The translations under genes were made by a program, and so were the position numbers. A stretch of DNA of 23,988 nt from JAVWHX01 sp036639875 (GTDB lineage Bacteria > Bacillota_I > Bacilli_A > Erysipelotrichales > Coprobacillaceae): contig JAVWHX010000035.1 of NCBI GenBank assembly GCA_036639875.1, positions 1 to 23,988 of the forward strand. The letters are read 5' to 3'. This document shows positions 14,670 through 21,067 of the stretch, piece by piece. How positions within the stretch are numbered: position 1 is the first letter of the stretch; each line of letters starts with the position of its first letter. Below the pieces are notes generated by a model. It did not search any database. It saw nothing but the letters and a program-made list of their open reading frames with translations, and was not told the DNA's origin.

Positions 14670-15773
14670 ATGAAAAATATAAATAAGAATAAGTTTTTTA
14701 AGATAGTTGTATGTGTGTTGTTGGTTGTATCTTTATGCTGTAATGGATTTTTAATGTATAAGTTCTTTAATAACCAAACAGGAGGGACATCATCTTCTGG
14801 AAATGCAACTGTTAAGACTGTGAATTATGATGTGAAGACAAATTTAACTGAGGTTATTGAAAAAGCAAAAGAAATGACTGTTGGTATTGCTGTTTATCAA
14901 AATAGTAAATTGGCTGGTAGTGGTAGTGGTGTTATTTATAAGTTGGACGGTAAAACTGTTTATGTTATAACGAATCATCATGTTATTGATGGTGCTCAAT
15001 CAATTGAAGTTATTTTCTCAAATAGTAAATCTGTAAAAGCCGAACTTGTTGGTAGTGATCAATATGGTGATATTGCAGTATTGAAGATGAGTATTGATTT
15101 TGATGTAGAGGTCTTTAAGACTGGAGATTCTGATTTGTTAGAAGCTGGTGAACCTGTTCTTGCGGTTGGTAGTCCACTTGGTATTGAATATGCTGGAACT
15201 GTAACTCAAGGTATTGTTTCTGCGACTAAACGTGCTGTTTCAGTGGATTTGAATAATGATGGTAAAGAAGATTGGGATATGAATGTTATTCAAACAGATG
15301 CGGCTATTAACCCTGGTAATAGTGGTGGTGCTTTGGTTAATGCAGCTGGTGAGCTAGTTGGTATTACGTCAATGAAGTATGCAAGTGAAGAAGTTGAAGG
15401 TATGGGCTTTGCGTTACCAATTAATGATGCAGTTAAGTTAGTTGAAGAAATTATGTCTACTGGTAAAGTGAGTCGACCTAGTCTAGGTATTTCTGGTTTA
15501 TCTTTAGATGGTTATTCTTCTTATGAATTGTATATGTATCGTATTCAAACAAATTTAAATAAAGGTATTTATGTAGCGAGTGTTCAAAGTTCTTCAGCTG
15601 CAAGTAAAGCAGGAATCAAAGTTGGTGATGTTATTACAAAGTTTGATGGTGAAGATATTGAATCTTATAAAGACTTTTTAACAAAACTTTATGCTAAGAA
15701 GCCTGGTGATAGTATTAAATTAACAATTAATCGAGATGGTTCCACAACTTCAGTGAGTGTAACTTTAGGTTGA
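14670..15773 (+). CDS. htrA: Membrane-anchored HtrA/DegP-type serine protease with PDZ domain
   Basis: Surface quality-control protease and chaperone of the DegP/HtrA (S1C) family, 367 aa. A short cytoplasmic N-terminus is followed by one membrane anchor (about 9-31) and a Gly/Ser-rich linker. The trypsin-like domain carries the triad H104 (TNHHVID), D134 (YGDIAVLK) and S218 (NPGNSGGALV). A single PDZ domain runs from about 272 to 365 (GIYVASVQ, AGIKVGDVITKFDGEDI). Size and layout match Firmicute HtrA/HtrB. The start is ATG 14670 after AAGGAAG; an in-frame TTG directly before it gives an alternative that adds one residue. It has its own promoter and a strong terminator, but two unknown membrane-protein genes follow. 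No CssRS-like operator can be recognised. Confidence 0.93.
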   Translation: MKNINKNKFFKIVVCVLLVVSLCCNGFLMYKFFNNQTGGTSSSGNATVKTVNYDVKTNLTEVIEKAKEMTVGIAVYQNSKLAGSGSGVIYKLDGKTVYVITNHHVIDGAQSIEVIFSNSKSVKAELVGSDQYGDIAVLKMSIDFDVEVFKTGDSDLLEAGEPVLAVGSPLGIEYAGTVTQGIVSATKRAVSVDLNNDGKEDWDMNVIQTDAAINPGNSGGALVNAAGELVGITSMKYASEEVEGMGFALPINDAVKLVEEIMSTGKVSRPSLGISGLSLDGYSSYELYMYRIQTNLNKGIYVASVQSSSAASKAGIKVGDVITKFDGEDIESYKDFLTKLYAKKPGDSIKLTINRDGSTTSVSVTLG

Positions 15774-15778
15774 TCATA

Positions 15779-15805
15779 AGAAAAGACGTTATGTCTTTTC
15801 TTTTT
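15779..15805 (+). terminator. Terminator of htrA
   Basis: 9-bp stem AGAAAAGAC / GTCTTTTCT (15779-15787, 15793-15801), loop GTTAT, then a T-rich tail. The 3' arm doubles as the -35 region of the next weak promoter. Confidence 0.82.
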
Positions 15806-15824
15806 CTTTGAAAGAAGATATAAT
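15796..15824 (+). promoter_or_regulatory. Possible promoter for the two unknown membrane-protein genes
   Basis: A perfect TATAAT at 15819-15824 lies 17 nt from TTTTCT (15796-15801), a weak -35 inside the htrA terminator's 3' arm. The RBS AAGGTGAT (15830-15837) follows almost at once, giving a very short leader. Confidence 0.42.
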
Positions 15825-15840
15825 GGGGAAGGTGATAATA

Positions 15841-16707
15841 ATGGATAAAGAAATCAAAAGACAATTAATGTTATCGGGTGTTGTATTAAGTTTATTAGTT
15901 TGTACATTGGTTTTATGGTATGATAATTTTGTGTTTCATACTTATAAAAACATTGCTGATTATCAATATTATTTTGCAACTGAAAACGAAGATATTATGA
16001 TTGAAGGATATGAATTATATAAAGATAATAATGTTCAAAGTCATGGTGGGGCAAGACTTATTGCTTTAAAAGAAAGATTCTTTTTAGAGAATGATCAAAT
16101 AGAATTAACATTTTCATTAACACCTTCAAAAGATAAGGAAATTGTTTATAAACATAATTATACAGTTAAGAGTGAAAATGAAGTCTGCTATTTAGATGTT
16201 CAAGAAACTAAAGAATCACTTTTTAGTGAAGATTTTAAGAATGCTTTAATTAATATGACTATTACAAGAGATAATAAAGTTGTTTATGAAAAAGAACTTC
16301 CAGTTAAAAGTAAACAGTTAGTGCTTTATAATGGTGGTAATAAAGATTATACTATTGAGAATGTATTTGTAAGTAAATCATGGTTAAAGACTGGAGATTT
16401 CTCTACAAAAGATAAAAATCTAGTTAAGAAATATAATTATTTTACAATTGATTATTTATGTTTAAAGAAGAATGGCGATTCAGATAAGATTGATGATTAT
16501 GAAAGATTTGTTCATCTTAATGGGAAAACACAAGATTTAATTGATGGGAAAGTCAAACAATCTGCTTATTATGATAAAGATGAATCGTTATTGGATAAAG
16601 ATTTGATTTGTATTGTTTCTTTAGGTAATAATGAAAAGAGTGTTAATGAGTTTACTTTTAGAATCAATTTATCTGGTTCTATACAAGAAGGTGATAATAA
16701 TGTTTAA
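15841..16707 (+). CDS. Unknown single-pass membrane protein, 288 aa
   Basis: I do not recognise a family. The N-terminus has basic residues, then one hydrophobic segment (about 9-27), then about 260 mostly polar residues that should lie outside the membrane. That region has alternating hydrophobic and charged strands (IELTFSLTP, MTITRDNKVVYEKELPVKS, FTFRINLSG), which suggests beta-sandwich folds. Only a few cysteines are present. ATG 15841 is chosen because AAGGTGAT lies 3 nt upstream; the in-frame TTG at 15808 would start before the -10. Its last 8 nt overlap the next membrane-protein gene, so the two are a coupled pair. Following htrA, they might be envelope partners or substrates of the protease, but nothing in the sequence proves that. 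Confidence 0.78.
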   Translation: MDKEIKRQLMLSGVVLSLLVCTLVLWYDNFVFHTYKNIADYQYYFATENEDIMIEGYELYKDNNVQSHGGARLIALKERFFLENDQIELTFSLTPSKDKEIVYKHNYTVKSENEVCYLDVQETKESLFSEDFKNALINMTITRDNKVVYEKELPVKSKQLVLYNGGNKDYTIENVFVSKSWLKTGDFSTKDKNLVKKYNYFTIDYLCLKKNGDSDKIDDYERFVHLNGKTQDLIDGKVKQSAYYDKDESLLDKDLICIVSLGNNEKSVNEFTFRINLSGSIQEGDNNV

Positions 16708-17167
16708 GAATGAAATAAAAAAAGATTTAATGATTATTTATATGTTTAGAAATGCTCTAGCAACATTGGTTATCGCAATTGCTTCTTTCTTTATTTCTAT
16801 TATGCTTTATTATCGTTGTGATATCTCTGAAGCTTTTAAAAGATTATTTGTTTATGATATTTATACAACTTTATATTTTATAATGTTATGGATATTTGAT
16901 TATATACTCTTTGAAATTTCAAAGATTGCTTATGATATTTATGAAGAAAAGGTTACTTTTATTCCTTGTATTGCTTTAGGTATCATTGGAGTTTTGGTAT
17001 GGTTTATTCCAATGTTAGATTTATTTAAATATAATTTTTCTTTCTTAGCTATTTTGATTTGTATAAGAATGGTAAGAGAAATGTGGAAGAGAACACCAGA
17101 ATTATTTAAAATGGTTCATAAATTCATTGATAAAATAAAAAAGAGACCAGAATCTGGTCTAGAGTAA
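16700..17167 (+). CDS. Unknown four-segment integral membrane protein, 155 aa
   Basis: No family recognised. Four hydrophobic segments (about 18-36, 53-72, 87-106, 112-126), a charged N-terminus (MFKNEIKKD) and a basic cytoplasmic-looking C-terminal tail (MWKRTPELFKMVHKFIDKIKKR). ATG 16700 is preceded by AAGGTGAT, in an initiation region identical over 16 nt to that of the preceding gene, and overlaps that gene's stop by 8 nt. It probably forms a membrane complex with the preceding single-pass protein. The 3' end overlaps the convergent sspI gene by 9 nt and also contains sspI's terminator hairpin, so its last codons are under double constraint. Confidence 0.78.
   Translation: MFKNEIKKDLMIIYMFRNALATLVIAIASFFISIMLYYRCDISEAFKRLFVYDIYTTLYFIMLWIFDYILFEISKIAYDIYEEKVTFIPCIALGIIGVLVWFIPMLDLFKYNFSFLAILICIRMVREMWKRTPELFKMVHKFIDKIKKRPESGLE
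17130..17160 (-). terminator. sspI terminator embedded in the opposite gene
   Basis: Hairpin AGACCAG / CTGGTCT (17144-17150, 17154-17160), loop of three. Read on the minus strand it is followed by CTTTTTTATTTT (complement of 17132-17143). On the plus strand no T run follows. The structure lies wholly within the coding end of the convergent gene. Confidence 0.75.
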
Positions 17168-17350
17168 AGAAGATATTGAGTTAAGGAATTGTTGTTTATT
17201 GTTTTCGTCTAAAGAGTTATAATATTCTTCAAAGAGAACACCTAAACCAACTAAGATAGTTTCTTCTTTGGATGCTATTCCTTCTTCAATTGTCTTTTTT
17301 AAATCAGTGGCTGTAAAGCCTTTTAAGTTCATTAATAGTGCTTCGCGCAT
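17159..17350 (-). CDS. sspI: Small acid-soluble spore protein SspI
   Basis: A 63-aa minor spore-core protein made in the forespore. The sequence matches the SspI pattern: MREALLMNLKG, then DLKKTIEEGIASKEE and the hallmark GLGVLFEEYY (compare B. subtilis SspI with TI-DAI-SGEEK-LPGLGVLFE). Here Val replaces the usual Pro in the LPGLGV segment. ATG 17350 is preceded on the minus strand by AGAAAGGATGAT, a near-perfect Shine-Dalgarno, and upstream lies a sigma-G-like promoter. In B. subtilis, as I recall, sspI sits next to ysgA-pheS-pheT, and here it lies just upstream of a SPOUT methyltransferase and pheST, so context agrees. It implies that the host sporulates or recently did. Confidence 0.87.
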   Translation of the reverse strand: MREALLMNLKGFTATDLKKTIEEGIASKEETILVGLGVLFEEYYNSLDENNKQQFLNSISSLL

Positions 17351-17367
17351 AGTATCATCCTTTCTTA

Positions 17368-17373
17368 TATAAT
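17368..17373 (+). promoter_or_regulatory. TATAAT -10 of the YgjP-like gene
   Basis: Perfect TATAAT with no recognisable -35 (that region is the sspI start). The expected transcript start is close to the ATG at 17379, which would make the mRNA leaderless. It overlaps the sspI -10 on the other strand. Confidence 0.35.
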
Positions 17374-17398
17374 ATGGGATGATTGAAAGGATTTATTC
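17370..17398 (-). promoter_or_regulatory. Sigma-G-like forespore promoter of sspI
   Basis: Minus-strand -35 GAATA (complement of 17394-17398) fits GHATR, and -10 CATATTA (complement of 17370-17376) fits CATWHTA. Spacing is 17 nt, against about 18 expected. Position and gene function agree with forespore expression. Confidence 0.68.
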
Positions 17399-18074
17399 AT
17401 TAAGTTATATGGAAACTTATCAAATCAATATTAACAATCAAACAATTGAATATGATATTATTTTTAAACATATGAAGTCTATTCATTTAAAGGTTGTCAA
17501 TGGAAAGTTGCTTATAAAGGCACCATTTCATACACCTCTATCATTAATAGAAAAGAATATTCATAAGTATCAACATAAACTTTTACCTCAAATACAAGCT
17601 TATGAGCCTTATTATGATTATCGTCATCAAGGATATGTTGATATCTTTTCTTCTCGTTATCTTTTAGATGTTAGAGATGTGGGAAGAAGAAAGTGTGAAA
17701 TACATGGTGATGCATTATATGTTTATCATAGATCTATTGATAAATGTGTAGAGAGTTATTTGAAGACTCTTTTGTTGAATTATATTGAGGAACGTGTGAT
17801 TTATTATTTGGCATATGATTTTGATTTAGGAATGCCACGTATTGAAGTAAGAAAATATAAGGGAAGATGGGGAAGTTGTTTTTATAAAGAAAATAAAATT
17901 TCTTTTAATCTTTCTCTTGTTCATCTTGATAAAGAATTAATAGATTATGTTATTGTTCATGAATTAACACATTTTTTACAAGCAAATCATTCTTCTTTGT
18001 TTTATCAAGAAATGCAAAAAAGAATGCCTGATTATAAACAAAGACAGAAAAAATTAAAGGAGCAACATGTATGA
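17379..18074 (+). CDS. YgjP-like (DUF45) zinc metallopeptidase
   Basis: Putative zinc-dependent peptidase, 231 aa from ATG 17379. The C-terminal catalytic part has the gluzincin motif HELTH (194-198), with Glu195 catalytic, and H204 in QANHSSLFY as probable third ligand. The preceding RKYKGRWGSC (158-167) and ISFNLSLVHLDKELIDYVIVHEL form the DUF45/YgjP signature. The N-terminal half (KSIHLKVVNGKLLIKAPF) is also typical. The start is uncertain: ATG 17379 has no RBS and sits where transcription should begin, while ATG 17409 has GAAAGGAT about 17 nt upstream, which is too far. The 3' end overlaps the methyltransferase ATG (ATGA). The physiological substrate of this family is not established. Confidence 0.87.
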   Translation: MIERIYSLSYMETYQININNQTIEYDIIFKHMKSIHLKVVNGKLLIKAPFHTPLSLIEKNIHKYQHKLLPQIQAYEPYYDYRHQGYVDIFSSRYLLDVRDVGRRKCEIHGDALYVYHRSIDKCVESYLKTLLLNYIEERVIYYLAYDFDLGMPRIEVRKYKGRWGSCFYKENKISFNLSLVHLDKELIDYVIVHELTHFLQANHSSLFYQEMQKRMPDYKQRQKKLKEQHV

Positions 18075-18796
18075 TTACATCGACTCAAAATGATATAATT
18101 AAAGATATCATAAAACTAAAACAAAAGAAATATCGTGATGAAACAGGAATGTTTTTAATTGAAGGTTTTCATCTTGTTGAAGAAGCAAGAAAACATCATT
18201 ATATTGATAAAATTATAACAACTACAAAGGAACATTATGAAGAAGAAACAATCTATGTATCTTCAAATGTTATGGAGAAACTTGCTTTTACAAAAACGCC
18301 ACAACCGATTATGGCAATATGCCAAAGAAATATTGTAAATAAGATTGCCGTTAATGGAAAAAGATATCTTTTGTTAGATAGGTTGCAAGATCCTGGTAAT
18401 GTAGGAACAATTATGCGTACTGCTTTAGCATTTGGATATGATCAAATTATTATGTCTAATGAATGTGTTGATCTCTATAATGATAAAGTTATCCGTGCTA
18501 CTCAAGGGGCTTTGTTTCAAATGGATGTATGTGTTATGGATTTGATGGATGCGATTGAAATCCTCAAACAACAAAATGTTCATGTTTATGGAACAAGTTT
18601 AAAAGATGCTAAGAGTATTGAAGACTATAAGAAGTGTGAAAGAATGGGGTTTGTAATGGGAAATGAAGGGCAAGGAGTAAGTGATGATATTTTATCTCTT
18701 TGTGAAGGGAATATTTATATCCCTATTCAATCAGTTGAATCATTGAATGTAGGAATTGCAAGTGCAATTATGATGTATCATTTTAATAAGGAGTAA
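18071..18796 (+). CDS. TrmH/SpoU-family 2'-O-ribose RNA methyltransferase (YsgA-like)
   Basis: SPOUT-fold enzyme that methylates ribose 2'-OH in rRNA or tRNA using S-adenosylmethionine, 241 aa. The N-terminal substrate-binding domain (about 1-90) includes GMFLIEGFHLVEEA. The SPOUT domain contains motif 1 DPGNVGTIMRTA (107-118), motif 2 VMGNEGQGVS (195-204) and motif 3 IPIQSVESLNVGIASAI (217-233). All three look intact. ATG 18071 overlaps the stop of the metallopeptidase gene, so translation is likely coupled. AAGGAGC lies about 8 nt upstream. In B. subtilis the homologue ysgA lies directly upstream of pheST, and the same neighbourhood is seen here with one extra gene between. The modified nucleotide cannot be read from the sequence. 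Confidence 0.92.
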   Translation: MITSTQNDIIKDIIKLKQKKYRDETGMFLIEGFHLVEEARKHHYIDKIITTTKEHYEEETIYVSSNVMEKLAFTKTPQPIMAICQRNIVNKIAVNGKRYLLLDRLQDPGNVGTIMRTALAFGYDQIIMSNECVDLYNDKVIRATQGALFQMDVCVMDLMDAIEILKQQNVHVYGTSLKDAKSIEDYKKCERMGFVMGNEGQGVSDDILSLCEGNIYIPIQSVESLNVGIASAIMMYHFNKE

Positions 18797-18802
18797 ATAA
18801 AG

Positions 18803-19693
18803 ATGAGCTTAGATATTAAGATTAAACAAAAAGGGTTGTTTAAAAAGAAATTAACGTTAAGTGATATTTTAATGAATCAGTTTCAATATGGAAGATATGA
18901 TAATAATTATGTTTTAATTCCTAATGAAAAATTAGACAGTGAATTAACTCTTTTTCATCCTGAACATATTGCGAGAGGAATTAGTGTTATTTGGAATGAA
19001 AATGAAACAAAAGAGATTGGATTAAATATGTTGTATCCTACAACAAATAAAGAAATTGATGATTTATATCAATTGGTTAGATATTATTGTCAATGTTATA
19101 AAACAGATGTTTTTGAACAAGACGGAGTCCAATTGCATTTAAGTGATATTGATAAAGAAAAAGAGAAGATAAAGAAATTTAATTTAGAAACTTATCATGG
19201 GTTTTTAAATGAACATGATACTGGTTGTTTCTTTTGTGCAATGTGGCCATATTTTTATGATGAACAGACGAAAGAAAAATGGTTGAATGATTTAACGTTA
19301 GAAACATTTGAAACTGATTTACATCAACAACAAAGCTTGGATCTATACTATACAAATCCAAGATTTTATAGTGTTGATAAGGATGGTAAAAAACAAGTTA
19401 TGGGTGTGTATACAATTACTTCAACTGTTGAGTCAGTTTTCCCACTTGTTCCTAAAACACCACTTTGTTATCAAGATTTCACTTCTAAAGATGAAGTCAA
19501 AGCAGATTTTTATGCAGTTGCTTTATTTTCATTAGAGAGTGAAGAGATGTTAATAACTATTTCTTTTGATGATTTTATGAAAGAATTAAATAAAAGAGAA
19601 TTACATGAATTTGATGGTGAACATATTTACTTTGATGGGTTTAGTGAAGAAGAGTTGTATGAAATTTCAGAAAAGTATGAATCGATTATATAA
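18803..19693 (+). CDS. Uncharacterised soluble protein, 296 aa (possibly DUF4299-like)
   Basis: Function not recognised. Acidic, soluble, no signal peptide or membrane segment. Notable stretches are MSLDIKIKQKGLFKKKLTL at the start, FHPEHIARGISVIWNE (about 51-66), a central GCFFCAMWPYF (about 140-150) and an acidic C-terminus. The overall look recalls the DUF4299 family of streptococci and relatives, but that is from memory and weak. RBS AAGGAG overlaps the stop of the methyltransferase gene 6 nt upstream, so it is the third gene of the ygjP-trmH unit. No terminator with a T run is evident between its stop and the pheST promoter. Confidence 0.85.
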   Translation: MSLDIKIKQKGLFKKKLTLSDILMNQFQYGRYDNNYVLIPNEKLDSELTLFHPEHIARGISVIWNENETKEIGLNMLYPTTNKEIDDLYQLVRYYCQCYKTDVFEQDGVQLHLSDIDKEKEKIKKFNLETYHGFLNEHDTGCFFCAMWPYFYDEQTKEKWLNDLTLETFETDLHQQQSLDLYYTNPRFYSVDKDGKKQVMGVYTITSTVESVFPLVPKTPLCYQDFTSKDEVKADFYAVALFSLESEEMLITISFDDFMKELNKRELHEFDGEHIYFDGFSEEELYEISEKYESII

Positions 19694-19759
19694 TTTTGGT
19701 TGAATGAAGTTATTATAAAGATGTAAAATGATAAAGGCTATGTCCTTAATAAAAAAGAC

Positions 19760-19788
19760 TTGTTTTTATCTTTGTTTTTGGCTATAAT
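19760..19788 (+). promoter_or_regulatory. Sigma-A promoter of the T-box/pheST unit
   Basis: TTGTTT (19760-19765), 17 nt, perfect TATAAT (19783-19788). The transcript would start near 19795. Confidence 0.78.
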
Positions 19789-19794
19789 ATCAAC

Positions 19795-20009
19795 ATAAAC
19801 ACGAAGATAAGGATAAGTAAATAAGGAATTTGTAGTAGAGAGGAAAATGTTTGCTGAAAGTTTTCTTACAATGCATTTATTGAATTCACCTTGGAGTGCG
19901 ACTAATCATCGCCGTCAACACAACGTTACTGTGAATTAAGTGCATAACTTTGTTATGAATTAGGATGGTACCGCGATTATAATCGTTCCTATATGGAGCG
20001 ATTTTTTTA
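19795..20009 (+). promoter_or_regulatory. Phenylalanine T-box riboswitch of pheST
   Basis: Tests the charging state of tRNA-Phe and permits read-through into pheST when the tRNA is uncharged. The core T-box AGGATGGTACCGCG lies at 19962-19975. The specifier region reads GAA-TTC-A (19882-19888), giving the Phe codon TTC at 19885-19887 with the usual following purine. An AGTA-containing strand (around 19833) faces it in stem I. Antiterminator: AGGA pairs with TCCT (19987-19990), with a seven-base bulge TGGTACC, and GCGAT pairs with ATCGT (19982-19986). This is mutually exclusive with the terminator stem. It fills almost all of the 335-bp gap between the upstream gene and pheS. Confidence 0.95.
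19981..20008 (+). terminator. T-box terminator hairpin
   Basis: 9-bp stem (19981-19989 with 19995-20003, one G-U), loop TATAT, seven Ts to 20008. Its 5' arm is shared with the antiterminator. Confidence 0.9.
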
Positions 20010-20028
20010 TTTGAAGGAGGAAATAATT

Positions 20029-21063
20029 ATGGATGAGTTATTAAAGATTAAAGAGGAAGCTTTATCTCAAATAACTGCTTGTAGTACTTTAAAAGATTTA
20101 AATGATTTAAGAGTTCTTTATTTAGGGAAAAAAGGACCTATGCAAGCAGCGATGAAATCAATGAAAGATATGTCTCAAGAAGAAAGAGCTTCTTTTGGAC
20201 AAGTTTCTAATCAAGTGAAACAAGATATCACAAAAGCTATTGATGATAAAAAAGAGATGTTAGAAGAAGCTGAAATGAATGAAAAGCTTATGAGTGAGGA
20301 TATTGATATTAGTTTACCTAGTACGGCATTACCACTTGGAACTTTACATCCTTTATCAGTTGTTAAAAATGATGTTGAAGAGTTATTCTTAGGTATGGGA
20401 TATCAAGTTGCGGAAGGGCCAGAAGTAGAAAGTGATCACTTTAACTTTGAGTTGATGAACTTGCCTAAAGGACATCCTGCTAGAGATATGCAAGATACAT
20501 TCTATATTGATGAGAATACATTAATGAGAACACATACATCTCCAGTGCAAGCCCATGCAATGTTAGCGGCTGAGGGAAAAGGACCTATTAAAGTCATTTG
20601 TCCTGGTAAGACTTATCGTAGAGATGATGATGATGCAACACACTCTCATCAATTCATGCAATGTGAAGGATTGGTTATTGATAAAAATATTACAATGGCT
20701 GATTTAAAAGGAACGTTAGAAGTTTTTGCTAAAAAGATGTTTGGTGAAAAGAGAAAGATTCGTTTAAGACCTTCTTATTTTCCATTTACTGAACCTAGTG
20801 TAGAAGTTGATATTTCATGTCATAACTGTGAAGGTAAAGGATGTCCAATGTGTAAACATACTGGATGGATTGAAATCTTAGGGGCTGGTATGGTTAATCC
20901 TCATGTTCTTGAAATGTGTGGATTTGACCCTGAAGTTTATCAAGGATTTGCATTTGGTATTGGGTTAGAACGTGTTGCGATGTTGAAATATGGTATTGAT
21001 AATATTAGAGATTTTTATAATGATGATTTAAGATTCTTAAATCAGTTTGGAAGAAAGGGGTAG
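20029..21063 (+). CDS. pheS: Phenylalanyl-tRNA synthetase alpha subunit
   Basis: Catalytic subunit of the (alpha-beta)2 enzyme that charges tRNA-Phe. 344 aa: N-terminal coiled coil (about 1-90), then the class II catalytic core with RTHTSPVQA (167-175), motif 2 around GKTYRRD (193-199) and HSHQFMQCEGL (205-215), and motif 3 AFGIGLERVAML (308-319). A Cys4 insert, C264-x2-C267 and C272-x2-C275, followed by GWIEILGAGMV, is typical of Firmicute PheS. The start is ATG 20029 with GGAGG 8 nt upstream. A longer reading from 19993 would start inside the T-box terminator and is rejected. pheT follows after 4 nt and both are under T-box control. Confidence 0.98.
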   Translation: MDELLKIKEEALSQITACSTLKDLNDLRVLYLGKKGPMQAAMKSMKDMSQEERASFGQVSNQVKQDITKAIDDKKEMLEEAEMNEKLMSEDIDISLPSTALPLGTLHPLSVVKNDVEELFLGMGYQVAEGPEVESDHFNFELMNLPKGHPARDMQDTFYIDENTLMRTHTSPVQAHAMLAAEGKGPIKVICPGKTYRRDDDDATHSHQFMQCEGLVIDKNITMADLKGTLEVFAKKMFGEKRKIRLRPSYFPFTEPSVEVDISCHNCEGKGCPMCKHTGWIEILGAGMVNPHVLEMCGFDPEVYQGFAFGIGLERVAMLKYGIDNIRDFYNDDLRFLNQFGRKG

Positions 21064-21067
21064 AGTC

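Noticed and set aside
17144..17160. Hairpin as plus-strand terminator of the four-segment membrane protein
   Set aside because: No T run follows on the plus strand; the U run lies on the minus strand, so it serves sspI.
19993..20028. Longer pheS start
   Set aside because: It would begin inside the T-box terminator hairpin; ATG 20029 has GGAGG at proper spacing and gives the normal N-terminus.
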